DNA of 64,000 nt from Nonomuraea gerenzanensis (GCF_020215645.1 NZ_CP084058.1:10532501-10596500), one strand, 5' to 3'; positions 8,729 through 18,188 are shown, numbered from the stretch's first letter. A program made the numbers and translations. The notes: a model not told the origin generated them from the letters alone.

Positions 8729-9154
8729 TTATTCGCCGGCGCCGACCCACTCGGTCTCGCCATCGGCGAACACCTGGTGCTTCCAGATGGGGACCTGCGC
8801 CTTGAGGTCGTCGATCAGGCGGCGGGCCGCCTTGAACGCCTCGTCCCTGTGCGGCGCGGCCACGGCGACGATCACGGCGGTGTCGCCCAGCTCCAGCTCG
8901 CCCACCCGGTGCACGGCGGCGATCGCCGTCACGGGGAAGTCGGCCGCCACCTTCTCGGCGACCTGGCGCAGCCCGGCCTCCGCCGAGGGGTGAGCGGAGT
9001 AGGAGAGCTTGGTGACCGGCTTTCCGTGGTCCTGCTCACGGACGGTGCCCACGAAGAACGCGGTGCCGCCCGCGGCGTGGTCGGCCACGGCTGCCAGCAC
9101 CTCGTCAACGGAGAGCGAGGTGTCGCGAATGCCGAGCAAGCGGATGACGTCCAC
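8729..9154 (-). CDS. moaE: Molybdopterin synthase catalytic subunit MoaE
   Basis: This 141-residue MoaE-fold protein carries the family motifs GTVREQDHG, VHRVGELELGD, APHRDEAF and the C-terminal VPIWKHQVF with the catalytic Lys region. MoaE, with MoaD, adds two sulphurs to precursor Z to make molybdopterin in the cytoplasm. It starts at GTG. No moaA, moaC or moaD lies beside it, but the sulphur-carrier activator moeZ is 40 kb away in the same window. Confidence 0.93.
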   Translation of the reverse strand: MDVIRLLGIRDTSLSVDEVLAAVADHAAGGTAFFVGTVREQDHGKPVTKLSYSAHPSAEAGLRQVAEKVAADFPVTAIAAVHRVGELELGDTAVIVAVAAPHRDEAFKAARRLIDDLKAQVPIWKHQVFADGETEWVGAGE

Positions 9155-9172
9155 GAGAAAGACTCTAACCGT

Positions 9173-10243
9173 TCAACCGCGCCGCTTCTTACGTACTTGA
9201 CGGACGATCGCGGCGGTGCCGATCACGGCCACCGTGGCGCCGGCGGCGGTGAGTGTGGCCTCCTTGACGGGCAGGCGCCTGCCGACCACCGTCGTGCGGT
9301 TCTCCCGCAGCTCCAGGAGCTGCTCGAAGGCGGCCTCGTTGGTCCACGACGGCTTCCAGCCCGCCTCGCGCAGCGCCGCGCAGTCGACCACCCACGGGTA
9401 GACGACATAGTGCAGATCGGTCGCGGGCGCCGGGGTGATGCCGAGGCGGTGCAGGCGCTGCGCCGTGCCGAACGTCAGGCCAGCCGGGAGCTCCAGGCTC
9501 CGGATGCCGGACAGCTCCTCGACCTGCTCCTGCTCCAGCCAGCCGTCGCAGCCGACCGCCACCACGCCGCTGACCGCGCCGCGCGCCGCCAGCTCCAGCG
9601 CCGAGACCAGGTCGTCGATGTGGCAGAACTGCCAGTGCGGGCTGCAGCCCTTGACGGTCAGCAGCCGCGGCGACTCGAAGTGGCGGGTGATCACCGTGTC
9701 GACGCCGGGGCCGACGACGGCGGCCGGGCGCAGCACGGTCAGCTCCAGGCCCGGATGGCTGCGCAGCGACCTGCGCACCAGGGACTCGATCTCCAGGAAG
9801 TCGCCCACGACGCCCGTGTCCGGCTCGGCCGCCACGGGGGCGTCCTCGGGCAGCGGCACCTCGTTCTCGGGCGCGGCGCCGTACACCATCGCGCTCGTGA
9901 CCAGCACCACCCGCCGCACGCGCGCGGCGGCGCAGGCCGTCAGCACGGTCTGGGCGGCCCGCAGGTTGTACGCCCGCCGCTCGGCGGGGTCGGAGTCGAC
10001 GGCGTAGTCACCGGCCAGATGGACCAGGACGTCGATGTCGGAGATCCGGTTCGCCAAGAGCGGATCTCGTACGTCGATCACTCTCCACGTGGCTTCCTGG
10101 ACGTCACCGCGTTCCTCGTCGATGGCCACCACTCTGCGGAAATCCGCGGAGGTCACGAGTCTCGCGAGCACCTCCCGGCCGAGGCCGGAGGCCGCCCCCG
10201 TTACGGCGACGACGGGTTGACGCGGGCGTTTCGAGGTAGGCAC
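9173..10243 (-). CDS. NAD-dependent epimerase/dehydratase with C-terminal membrane anchor
   Basis: This protein of about 356 residues is an extended short-chain dehydrogenase. It has a Rossmann motif (TGAASGLGREVL), DVRDP and a Tyr in SAMVYG at the catalytic position. The C-terminus has one hydrophobic helix (AAGATVAVIGTAAIV) and a basic tail, which suggests it is membrane-tethered. A GTG at 10243 with GAGG five bases upstream is preferred, and an in-frame GTG at 10261 is the alternative. Such genes recur beside the YlbL/DUF2342 cluster in actinomycetes. The substrate is unknown. Confidence 0.82.
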   Translation of the reverse strand: MPTSKRPRQPVVAVTGAASGLGREVLARLVTSADFRRVVAIDEERGDVQEATWRVIDVRDPLLANRISDIDVLVHLAGDYAVDSDPAERRAYNLRAAQTVLTACAAARVRRVVLVTSAMVYGAAPENEVPLPEDAPVAAEPDTGVVGDFLEIESLVRRSLRSHPGLELTVLRPAAVVGPGVDTVITRHFESPRLLTVKGCSPHWQFCHIDDLVSALELAARGAVSGVVAVGCDGWLEQEQVEELSGIRSLELPAGLTFGTAQRLHRLGITPAPATDLHYVVYPWVVDCAALREAGWKPSWTNEAAFEQLLELRENRTTVVGRRLPVKEATLTAAGATVAVIGTAAIVRQVRKKRRG

Positions 10244-10328
10244 CAGGTCCTCACTTTGCACTGATCCGCCGTCGGACGACTAACGTGGCGGATGTGGATT
10301 CCTCCTCCATCCTGCATGAGGTAGACCG

Positions 10329-11588
10329 GTGACTGACCTGCCAGGTCGCGAAAACGACCCTAACGAGAACCCGTTCGCCATGTTCGGCAACCCTGAGCAG
10401 ATGGCTCAGGCGATGCGCCAGTTCGCCGACATGTTGTCGGCGCCGCAGGGCTCCGGCCCTGTCAACTGGGACATGGCGAAGAACATCGCCAGGCACGCCG
10501 TGGTCGCCGAGGGCGACCCGAGCGTCATGGAAGGCGAGCGCCGCCAGATCGTCGACGCGCTCAGCCTGGCCGACCTGTGGCTCAACGAGGCGACGACGCT
10601 GCCCAGCGGCGTGTCGACCCCGCAGGCCTGGAGCCGGTCCGAGTGGATCGAGAACACGATCCCGATTTGGCGCAAGCTTTGCGAACCGATCGCGGAGCGC
10701 ATGGTCGACACCATGGGCGGCGCGCTCGGCGGCTCGGGGCTGCCCCCCGAGGCCCAGCAGATGGCCGGGCCGCTGATGGGCATGCTGAAGCAGATGGGCG
10801 GCATGATGGTCGGCCAGCAGATCGGGCAGGCGCTCGGCTCGCTGGCCCGCGAGGTCGTCGGCACGACCGACATCGGCCTGCCGCTCTCCGACACGGCCGC
10901 GCTGCTGCCCGGCGGCATCGCGCACTTCAGCGAGGGCCTGGAGATCCCGGCCGACGAGATCAGGCTGTACCTCGCGCTGCGTGAGGCCGCGCACCACCGC
11001 CTGTTCCAGCACGTCCCGTGGCTGCGCTCGCATCTGCTGGGCGCGGTCGAGGAGTACGCCAAGGGCATCACGGTCGACACCTCCGCCCTCGAGGAGCAGA
11101 TCCGCGGCCTCGACATCAACAACCCCCAGGCCATCCAGGAGGCGCTGAGCGGGGGCAACCTGCTCAAGCCCGAGGAGACCGAGCGGCAGAAGGCCGCGCT
11201 GGCCCGGCTGGAGAGGATGCTCGCCCTGGTCGAGGGGTGGGTGGCCACCGTGGTCGACAAGGCCGCGCAGGGCAAGCTGCCCTCCGCAGTGGCGCTCGGG
11301 GAGACCGTACGCCGCCGCCGGGCCACCGGCGGGCCGGCCGAGCTGACGTTCGGCACGCTGGTCGGGCTGGAGCTGCGGCCCAGGCGGCTGCGCGAGGCCG
11401 CCGCGCTCTGGCAGGCGCTGGAGAGCGCGCGCGGGCTCGACGGCCGCGACGCGGTGTGGGGCCACCCCGACCTCATGCCGACGGCCGAGGACCTCGACGC
11501 CCCTGACGCGTTCGTCCGCGGCGAGGCGGCGTGGGACATCTCACAGCTCGACAAGGGTCCCGACGACGACAAGGGCGACGAAGGTTGA
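10329..11588 (+). CDS. DUF2342 family zinc-dependent metalloprotease-like protein
   Basis: This 419-residue protein matches DUF2342 (Rv3195 type). It has a Met/Gln/Gly-rich helical segment (LMGMLKQMGGMMVGQQIG) and the conserved LALREAAHHRLFQHVPWL, where the E-x-x-H-H group is the proposed metal-binding site. The GTG start has GAGG at good spacing. The C-terminus is acidic and ends in a TTGA overlap with the NUDIX gene. No signal peptide is visible. The protease activity is inferred from the family and is not shown by the sequence alone. Confidence 0.86.
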   Translation: MTDLPGRENDPNENPFAMFGNPEQMAQAMRQFADMLSAPQGSGPVNWDMAKNIARHAVVAEGDPSVMEGERRQIVDALSLADLWLNEATTLPSGVSTPQAWSRSEWIENTIPIWRKLCEPIAERMVDTMGGALGGSGLPPEAQQMAGPLMGMLKQMGGMMVGQQIGQALGSLAREVVGTTDIGLPLSDTAALLPGGIAHFSEGLEIPADEIRLYLALREAAHHRLFQHVPWLRSHLLGAVEEYAKGITVDTSALEEQIRGLDINNPQAIQEALSGGNLLKPEETERQKAALARLERMLALVEGWVATVVDKAAQGKLPSAVALGETVRRRRATGGPAELTFGTLVGLELRPRRLREAAALWQALESARGLDGRDAVWGHPDLMPTAEDLDAPDAFVRGEAAWDISQLDKGPDDDKGDEG

Positions 11589-12148
11589 GCCTGCTGCACG
11601 ACGACGCGGTCGAGGTGCTGTCCGCCTGGAGCGCGCCGACACCCGAGGAGGAGGCGCTGCGCGCCGAGTTCCTCGAGCACCTGCGTACGCACGACGACGC
11701 GATGCTGCGCGAGTGCGTGCCGGGGCATCTGACGGCGACCACGGCGGTGCTGTCGCACGACGGCTCCAAGGTGCTGCTCACGCTGCATCCGAAGGCCAAG
11801 ATGTGGCTGCCGATGGGCGGCCACTGCGAGATCTCCGACACGTCACTCGCGGCGGTCGCGCTGCGGGAGGCGTGGGAGGAGTCGGGGATCTCGGGCCTGG
11901 AGCTGCTGCCCGGCCCGCTCGCGGTGGACAAGCACGTCGTGTGGTGCCATCCGCCGCACAGCTGGCATCTCGACGTCGAGTACGCCGCCGTGGCGCCCGC
12001 CGGAGCTGAGGCCGTGATGAGCGAGGAGTCGCTCGACCTGCGCTGGTTCCCCGTGGACGAGATCCCCGAGCTGTCCGACGAGGCGACACGGAGATTGGCC
12101 GCACGCGGACAGGCCGCCCTCGGCTCGGGTTCGCGCATGCTTGGCTAG
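11585..12148 (+). CDS. NUDIX hydrolase
   Basis: This 187-residue protein has a NUDIX core. The box reads GGHCEISDTSLAAV followed by ALREAWEESGI, so REAWEESG is intact while the first acidic position is shifted or replaced by Asp. The TTG start overlaps the previous stop (TTGA, 11585-11588), with AAGGG nine bases upstream, so translation is coupled to the DUF2342 gene. It hydrolyses a nucleoside diphosphate linked to another group, but the substrate cannot be read from the sequence. Confidence 0.86.
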   Translation: MSLLHDDAVEVLSAWSAPTPEEEALRAEFLEHLRTHDDAMLRECVPGHLTATTAVLSHDGSKVLLTLHPKAKMWLPMGGHCEISDTSLAAVALREAWEESGISGLELLPGPLAVDKHVVWCHPPHSWHLDVEYAAVAPAGAEAVMSEESLDLRWFPVDEIPELSDEATRRLAARGQAALGSGSRMLG

Positions 12149-12182
12149 AGTCTTTTTGCGTCGTTCCAAAAAGGGGGCATGC

Positions 12183-13169
12183 GTGGAGACCTCTGCCGTC
12201 GGCGGCACGATCGTGACACCCGTACGCAAACGGAGGAAGTTTCCCGCAACGGCCCTGACCTGGGTCGCGGTGACACCGTTCGCCGCCTGGGCGGTGGCCA
12301 GGGTGGCCGGGCTGGAGCGCGGCTCGCTGCCCACGCAGCTCATGACCGCGACCCCGTACGCGGCGGCGGGCTCGCTCGTCCCCCTCCTGATCGCCGCGGT
12401 CGGGCGCAGGCGCGCCGCGACCGCCGTCGCGCTGCTGTCGGCGACGGCGCTCGGCTTCAGCGTGCTGCCCAGGGCCCTGGGCACGGCGGACGCCGCGACC
12501 GGCAGGCCGCTCAGGGTCATGACGATCAACATGCTGTACGGCCGCGCCGACATCGCGACGATCATGCAGCTCGTCCGGGAGTTCAGGCCGGACGTGCTGA
12601 GCACGCAGGAGCTGACCCCCGGAGCGGTCGCCGACCTCGACGCGGCCGGGCTCAAGGAGATCATGCCGCACCGCGTGCTGCAGGACGAGTGGAGCGCCGG
12701 CGGCAGCGGCATCTACTCCGTGCATCCGGCGGAGGCGCTCTGGGACGTCATGCCGCCCGTCGGGCACCAGATGCCCGCGGCGACGATCTCGCTGCCCGGG
12801 GGCAAGCCGATCGAGTTCATCGACGCGCATCCGTTCCCGCCGCTGGGGCCGCAGGTGAGCGACTGGAACGCGGCACTCGACGCCTTCCCGTCGGCCTCGG
12901 CCGACCGGATCAGGATCATCGCGGGCGACTTCAACGCCTCGCTGGACCACGCCGCCATGCGGGGGCTGCTGTCACGGGGTTACAAGGACGCGGCCGACCA
13001 GGTCGGGGCCGGACTGATCCCCACGTGGCCGGCGAACAAGCGGGTGCCGCCGCTCATCACCATCGACCACGTGCTGGTGGATCAGCGGGTCGGGGTGCGG
13101 GAGGTCAGCGTGCGCGACGTGCCCGGCACCGACCACCGGGCCGTGCTGGCCGAGCTCACCGTGCCCTGA
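12183..13169 (+). CDS. Membrane-anchored endonuclease/exonuclease/phosphatase family protein
   Basis: This 328-residue protein has two or three N-terminal transmembrane helices (about 20-105), then an EEP domain. The motifs are MTINMLYG (Asn), STQELT (catalytic Glu), GDFNAS and the terminal GTDHRAV (His). The domain faces outside in related actinobacterial proteins and could act on nucleic acids or phospholipids. GTG at 12183 with AAGGGGG upstream is preferred. Its last 14 bases overlap the convergent gene at 13156. Confidence 0.85.
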   Translation: METSAVGGTIVTPVRKRRKFPATALTWVAVTPFAAWAVARVAGLERGSLPTQLMTATPYAAAGSLVPLLIAAVGRRRAATAVALLSATALGFSVLPRALGTADAATGRPLRVMTINMLYGRADIATIMQLVREFRPDVLSTQELTPGAVADLDAAGLKEIMPHRVLQDEWSAGGSGIYSVHPAEALWDVMPPVGHQMPAATISLPGGKPIEFIDAHPFPPLGPQVSDWNAALDAFPSASADRIRIIAGDFNASLDHAAMRGLLSRGYKDAADQVGAGLIPTWPANKRVPPLITIDHVLVDQRVGVREVSVRDVPGTDHRAVLAELTVP

Positions 13170-13749
13170 CCAGGGCCCTGGTGTTGTCCCAGCCTTCGAG
13201 GCCGGGGTCGAGGCGTTCGACGTCCTGAGGGGTGCGCAGGCGGTGCCAGCCCGGGGTGGTGGCGACCCTGCGGGGGCCGGGGGCCTGGGTGCGCAGCTCC
13301 TTGACCACGTCGTGGGCGTCGAGGTCGGGGTCGGCCCAGGTGGGCGGGGGGAGGGCGCAGGCCATGGCGACGGCGCCGCCGTTCTCGGAGGGGCAGATCG
13401 TGATCTCGGCCCTGCCGAGTTCTCTGAACAGTTTGCCGATGAGCAGGGGCGGCAGGTCGGGGGCGTCGGCGTTGACGACGGCGACCTGATCGGCCTCATG
13501 GTCGTGGAGCCGGGTGAGGACCTGCTTGAGCGGCTCGTCCTCGGCGATGACGATGATCTCGGTACCAGGCCAGACGAGGTCGTCCAGGCCGGGGACGCTG
13601 GTGATCAGGACGGGGGTGACGAGCTCCAGGCCCGCGACGACCTCGTAGGTGTCCTCGGCCATCGCCTCCAGGAACCGCTCCGGATCCACGCCGGGGGGCG
13701 CGGCCTGCGCCATGCGCTGTCGTACCAGGACCGCGGCGATGCGCGTCAA
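13156..13749 (-). CDS. Nucleotidyltransferase-fold-like (DUF2064-type) protein, function unknown
   Basis: This 197-residue protein contains a VVNADAPDLPP segment resembling the G-D-x-P-x-L-P metal site of DUF2064/CofC-type nucleotidyltransferases, followed by a region with ENGGAVAMACA. Overall similarity to a named family is weak, so the assignment is tentative. A TTG at 13749, overlapping the upstream stop (TTGA) with GGAGG about five bases before it, is the best start. GTG at 13752 is possible. It is co-transcribed with the YgjP-like gene. Confidence 0.68.
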   Translation of the reverse strand: MTRIAAVLVRQRMAQAAPPGVDPERFLEAMAEDTYEVVAGLELVTPVLITSVPGLDDLVWPGTEIIVIAEDEPLKQVLTRLHDHEADQVAVVNADAPDLPPLLIGKLFRELGRAEITICPSENGGAVAMACALPPPTWADPDLDAHDVVKELRTQAPGPRRVATTPGWHRLRTPQDVERLDPGLEGWDNTRALVRAR

Positions 13750-14261
13750 CACTCCTCCGGTGCCGTGTGGGCCGCTGCGGAGAACCCTTCCAGGAAACCG
13801 CGGGCCCGCTCCGCCTTCGGATACTGTTCTACCAGCGCCCAGAACTTGGCCCCGTGGCTGGGCACCAGCAGGTGCACCAGCTCATGGATGATCACATAGT
13901 TGATGACCCACTCCGGCAGGCCCTTGAGCCTGGTGGAGATCCGGATGGTACCGGTCTCCGGCGTGCACGAGCCCCAGCGGTGCTGCTGGTTGTCGACCCA
14001 CCGCACGCTCACGGGGTCGGGCTCGCCGCCCAGATACTTCGCCGAAAGCTCCTTGGCCCGCTCCAGCAACGCCTCGTCGGTCGGCCGGCGCCGACGCTCC
14101 TTGGCGGCCAGGCGATCCAGCATCCGGCTCACCCATTCATCCGCGTCTTCGCCGCTCAGCCAGGCGGGCAGGAGCACGATCGTCTTGTCGCCGTCGCGGT
14201 ATGCGGACACCGTACGCCGGCGACGAGAACTGCGACGAACCTCGACTGTCTCGGGGGGCAC
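13746..14261 (-). CDS. YgjP-like (DUF45/M48-type) metallopeptidase
   Basis: This 171-residue protein has the YgjP/WLM-type zinc site: HELVHLLVPSHGAKFW with His126, Glu127 and His130, and a third His at 136. The preceding RWGSCTPETGTIRI block is the family signature. It is cytoplasmic and soluble. It starts at GTG without an obvious Shine-Dalgarno. Bacterial YgjP-like proteins are predicted metallopeptidases of largely unknown substrate. Confidence 0.88.
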   Translation of the reverse strand: MPPETVEVRRSSRRRRTVSAYRDGDKTIVLLPAWLSGEDADEWVSRMLDRLAAKERRRRPTDEALLERAKELSAKYLGGEPDPVSVRWVDNQQHRWGSCTPETGTIRISTRLKGLPEWVINYVIIHELVHLLVPSHGAKFWALVEQYPKAERARGFLEGFSAAAHTAPEEC

Positions 14262-14328
14262 ATATGCACGGTAGCCGAGACTGGCGAAATTCCACAGAGG
14301 GTGGACGTTGTTTCTGCTGGTCAGATGA

Positions 14329-15108
14329 TTAAGAGCCGGTGAATTTGGGCATGCGCCTTTCCCGATGTGCGGTCAGGCCCTCGATCATGTCCGGTGAGGC
14401 CATGGTCACGGGCTGAGCCAAGGATTCCCACCTCAGAGCGGCTTCCAGGTCTTGATGGTCTTGGTTCAGGGCCACTTTCGTGAGCCTTGTGGCAATCGGT
14501 GCGTTCTGGGCGATCTTCGAGGCGATGCCGCTCGCTTCCGACATTAGGTCATTTTTCGGGAAACTTTGATTTACCAGCCCTTTCTCGGCCGCTTCCCGGC
14601 CGGACACGGTGCGGCCCACCAGCAGCATCTCCCGCGCGAGGCCGGGCGCCCTCCTGGGCAGCAGGTACGTGGCCGCCATGCCGGGGTGCAGGCCCAGGGA
14701 CGTGAACGGGGCCAGCAGCTTGGCGTCATCGGCGGCGTACACGAGGTCGCAGGCCAGCGCCACGCACAGGCCCGCCCCCACCGCCGGGCCGTTGACGGCT
14801 GCGATGGTGGGCATCTCAAGCTCCGCGATCATCAGCCAGGTGCGGTAGAAGGCCAGCATGCGCTCGCGCAGCCGCGGGACGGTCTCGGTGCCGCGCTCAC
14901 CGATCCACGACAGGTCGCCACCGGAGGAGAAAGCCGTTCCCGCACCCGTCACGACGACGCAGCGGGCGTCGCGGTCGGTGGCCAGGGCGGTCATGGTTTC
15001 GCGCCATTCGGCCGTCATGGTGTCGGTCATGGCGTTGCGCATGTCGGGGCGATTGAGGGTGATGAGTACGACTCCGTCGTCTTTGCGATCAACCGAGAGC
15101 TCGTTCAT
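14329..15108 (-). CDS. Enoyl-CoA hydratase/isomerase family protein
   Basis: This 259-residue crotonase-fold protein has RNAMTDTM at the CoA-binding N-terminus, the oxyanion-hole segments FSSGGDLSWIGE and NGPAVGAGLCVALACD, and a C-terminal helix with TAHRERRMPKFTG. It acts on acyl-CoA esters in the cytoplasm. The acyl chain preference is not visible. ATG at 15108 is chosen by alignment with family N-termini. The upstream region has no strong ribosome-binding site, so the start is moderately certain. Confidence 0.9.
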   Translation of the reverse strand: MNELSVDRKDDGVVLITLNRPDMRNAMTDTMTAEWRETMTALATDRDARCVVVTGAGTAFSSGGDLSWIGERGTETVPRLRERMLAFYRTWLMIAELEMPTIAAVNGPAVGAGLCVALACDLVYAADDAKLLAPFTSLGLHPGMAATYLLPRRAPGLAREMLLVGRTVSGREAAEKGLVNQSFPKNDLMSEASGIASKIAQNAPIATRLTKVALNQDHQDLEAALRWESLAQPVTMASPDMIEGLTAHRERRMPKFTGS

Positions 15109-15288
15109 GCGGGGAAGCGTAACGCGCACGCCTTCTTGCCGGCCGGGCATCCGGCGATCACTTGATTCACCCGCGTTTCCCTATTGATCATCACTCCATC
15201 CACAGGACAACCAGTCAATTCCGAAGTTGTCCACAGCCACCATCGAACCCGCTCGGGATCTTGCTTCGGCATGGAAGCCTTTCCCGCC

Positions 15289-16791
15289 ATGAGGCCACGT
15301 GTGAAGCCCACCCTGCGACGCATCCTCCGCGACGAGCGCACCCTGCAGCTCGGCGTCCATCCTTTCCGGGCGGTCATGCTGAGTGGCCTGACCCAGCCCG
15401 TCCTGGAGTGGGTCGAGGGCCTCGACGGCACCCGCGACCTGGAGACCGTCCTGCGTGAGGCGGCCCTCGCCGGCCTCGACGAGCTCCGCGCCCGCTCGTT
15501 GCTCGACCAGTTGGCCGCCCAGGGCGCGCTGCACGACGCCGCCACCGGCCCGGGCTCCCTCCGTGACCTCCCCCTGGCGGAACGAGACCGCCTCAAACCG
15601 GAGCTCAGCGCCCTCGACCTCGCCTCCACCTCCCCCGACGGCATGATCGCCCTGTTCGAGCGCCGTAGGAGAGCGCGCGTGCGGGTGTACGGCGCCGGTC
15701 GCGTCGGCGCCCAGATCGTCGCCCTGCTCGCCGCCGCCGGCGTGGGGCATCTCCGCGTTCTCGACCCGGGCGAGACCCGTCCTCAGGACCTCACTCCTGG
15801 GGGTCTCACCTGGGCGGAGGTCGGCCTTTCTCGCGAGGTCGGCGCCGTGGCGGTCGCCCGGCGGTTCACCTCGGCCGGTCATCGGCCTCTGGAGAGCGAC
15901 GAGCCGACCGCCGCCGAGTACAGGGAAGCTCTCGACGCGGCCGGCGTACCACCCAACCCTCCGGCCCTTCCCGACCCGCCGAGGCCTCCCAGGGTTCCCA
16001 CCCGTTCCAGCCGGACCGCCGCCAGACCACCCGCGAGAGTCACCGGCACAGCGGCGACCAGCGCCACCCCTCCCCGGCCCTCCCCCGTCCCGCCCGGCAC
16101 CGGCGCCCGCACCGCTTCGCCACCGAACCCACGCACGCCTTCGCCACCGAACGCCCGCACCACTCCCTCACCGAACCCGCGCGCGCCCTCCCAGCCGAAC
16201 GCCCGCACCGCTCCTCCCCCGAACGACGCACGTGCGCTGCCCTCACCAGGCGCCGGCACCACCGAGGAGCGATGCCGGCCGACCGTCAAGGCGGTGGCCG
16301 GTGGCACCTTCCTCGGGGACAGGTCCGACCGGCCGGACCTCGTCATCCTCGCCCCGGTAGACCCGATGGACCTGCTGCTGGTCAACGACCTCAACTCCCT
16401 GCGCATCCCCCACCTCCTGGTCTCCGCCTTCGAAGGGCACGGCACCGTGGGCCCGCTCGTCCTGCCGGGAGACACGGCGTGCCTGCACTGCCTCGACCTC
16501 ACCCGGCGCGACCGCGACCCGTACTGGCCGATCGTCACGGCCCGGCTGGGCGGGTATCCGCCGGGAGAGATCGCCTGCGACGTCGCCCTCGCGACCGTCG
16601 TCGCAGCCCAGGCGACCGGGCACGCGCTGGCGTTCATCGACGGCAAGGAGCCGGCTGTGACCAACGGCACAATGGACGTAACCCCTGATTGGCGCTGGAG
16701 AAGGCGGCCGTGGAAGGCCCACCCGCAATGTCGTTGTATGCGAAACAATCCATATTCGCTAAGAATGGTCATGGCACCTGACCGCGACTGA
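15289..16791 (+). CDS. ThiF/cyclodehydratase-like protein with proline-rich insert
   Basis: This protein of about 500 residues resembles the ThiF-like proteins found next to ABC1 kinases in actinomycetes. An N-terminal winged/peptide-clamp-like domain (LGVHPFRAVML...LDGTRDLETVLREA) is followed by a Rossmann start (VYGAGRVGAQIVALL). A roughly 100-residue Pro/Arg/Thr-rich insert with repeated PSPNPR/PPNAR units comes next, then the rest of the E1-like fold. CLHC and CRC pairs near the end could bind zinc. No YcaO partner or precursor peptide is adjacent. The start could be ATG 15271 instead. The function is unknown. Confidence 0.78.
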   Translation: MRPRVKPTLRRILRDERTLQLGVHPFRAVMLSGLTQPVLEWVEGLDGTRDLETVLREAALAGLDELRARSLLDQLAAQGALHDAATGPGSLRDLPLAERDRLKPELSALDLASTSPDGMIALFERRRRARVRVYGAGRVGAQIVALLAAAGVGHLRVLDPGETRPQDLTPGGLTWAEVGLSREVGAVAVARRFTSAGHRPLESDEPTAAEYREALDAAGVPPNPPALPDPPRPPRVPTRSSRTAARPPARVTGTAATSATPPRPSPVPPGTGARTASPPNPRTPSPPNARTTPSPNPRAPSQPNARTAPPPNDARALPSPGAGTTEERCRPTVKAVAGGTFLGDRSDRPDLVILAPVDPMDLLLVNDLNSLRIPHLLVSAFEGHGTVGPLVLPGDTACLHCLDLTRRDRDPYWPIVTARLGGYPPGEIACDVALATVVAAQATGHALAFIDGKEPAVTNGTMDVTPDWRWRRRPWKAHPQCRCMRNNPYSLRMVMAPDRD

Positions 16792-16853
16792 CGTGCTCAG
16801 AGAACGACCACGAAGGGGGGAAGCGGTATCTCGCCGAGGTTCCGCGCATCAGT

Positions 16854-18188
16854 GTGAGCGATCTTCCACGCCGTGCTGTCACGCGTTCGGCCAAGCTGGC
16901 CACCCTTCCCATCAGCTTCGCAGGTCGCGCCGCCCTGGGGCTGGGCAAGCGCATCGGCGGCAAGTCCGCGGAAATGGTGGCCCAGGAGGTCCAGCAGCGC
17001 ACCGCCGAGCAGGTCTTCAAGGTCCTCGGCGAGCTCAAGGGCGGCGCCATGAAGCTGGGCCAGGCGCTGTCCATCTTCGAGGCCGCGCTGCCTCAGGAGA
17101 TCGCCGGCCCCTATCGCGCCACCCTGACCAAGCTCCAGGAAGCGGCCCCGCCGCTGCCCGTCTCGACGGTGCACAAGGTTCTGACGGAGCAGCTGGGCGA
17201 CGGCTGGCGCGAGCACTTCCTGTCGTTCGACGACCAGCCGACGGCGGCCGCCTCCATCGGCCAGGTGCACAGGGCCGTGTGGCACGACGGCCGGGAGGTG
17301 GCCGTCAAGATCCAGTATCCGGGGGCGGGCAAGGCGCTGCTCGGCGACTTCTCCCAGCTCGCCCGCCTCGGCAAGCTCTTCGGCGTGCTGCTGCCGGGCC
17401 TCGACATGAAGGCCCTGCTGGGCGAGCTGCGCGAGCGGATCGCGGAGGAGCTCGACTACCTGAGGGAGGCCGAGGCCCAGCACGCCTTCGCCCTCGAGTT
17501 CGACGAGGATCCCGACTTCCACGTCCCGGACGTGGTGGCGGCGAACGAGATGGTGCTCGTCACCGAGTGGATGGAGGGCACACCGCTGTCGCGCATCATC
17601 TCCGACGGCACCCAGGAGGAGCGCGACCACGCCGGCCTGCTCTTCGTCCGCTTCCTGTTCTGCTCTCCCGCCCGCGTCGGCATGCTCCACGCCGACCCGC
17701 ACCCGGGCAACTTCCGCATGTTGCCCAACGGCAAGCTGGGCGTGCTCGACTTCGGCGCCGTCAACCGCCTGCCCGACGGCTACCCCAAAGCCTTCGGCCA
17801 GCTCACGCGCATCTTCAACCAGGGCGACATGCAGACCGTCATGTCGGGCCTGCGCCAGGAAGGCTTCATCCGCGAGGACATCGACATCGACCCCGACGCC
17901 CTGCGCGCCTTCCTCGCGCCGTACGTGGAGCCGACGGCGGTGGAGGAGTTCACGTTCAGCCGGGAGTGGCTCCAGGCCCAGGCCGCCAGCGTCGCCGACC
18001 TCCGCCCCACCAACGTCGTGCGCCAGCTCAACCTGCCGCCCTCGTACGTCCTCATCCACCGCGTCCACGCGGCCGGCATCGGCGTGCTCTGCCAACTCGG
18101 CACCACGGCCCGCTTCCGCGACGAGGTCATCCGCTGGGTGCCCGGCTTCGCCGACGACCCCGACGACCAGCCCTTGCCGATCGGGTGA
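16854..18188 (+). CDS. ABC1/AarF-type atypical kinase
   Basis: This 444-residue ABC1 (UbiB/ADCK-like) protein has the KxGQ motif (KGGAMKLGQALSIF), the Ala-rich loop (AAASIGQVH), the catalytic Lys (EVAVKIQYPG), EELDYLREAEAQ, HADPHPGNF and LDFGAVNRL in order. It corresponds to Rv3197, next to whiB7 in mycobacteria. It probably has ATPase activity in isoprenoid-lipid metabolism, or a macrolide-tolerance role as proposed for the mycobacterial protein. The GTG start has only a distant GAGG. It follows the ThiF-like gene with a 62-base gap. Confidence 0.9.
   Translation: MSDLPRRAVTRSAKLATLPISFAGRAALGLGKRIGGKSAEMVAQEVQQRTAEQVFKVLGELKGGAMKLGQALSIFEAALPQEIAGPYRATLTKLQEAAPPLPVSTVHKVLTEQLGDGWREHFLSFDDQPTAAASIGQVHRAVWHDGREVAVKIQYPGAGKALLGDFSQLARLGKLFGVLLPGLDMKALLGELRERIAEELDYLREAEAQHAFALEFDEDPDFHVPDVVAANEMVLVTEWMEGTPLSRIISDGTQEERDHAGLLFVRFLFCSPARVGMLHADPHPGNFRMLPNGKLGVLDFGAVNRLPDGYPKAFGQLTRIFNQGDMQTVMSGLRQEGFIREDIDIDPDALRAFLAPYVEPTAVEEFTFSREWLQAQAASVADLRPTNVVRQLNLPPSYVLIHRVHAAGIGVLCQLGTTARFRDEVIRWVPGFADDPDDQPLPIG

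Noticed and set aside
15289..16791. RiPP (thiazole/oxazole) biosynthetic cluster
   Set aside because: A ThiF-like protein alone is not enough. No YcaO, dehydrogenase or precursor peptide lies nearby.
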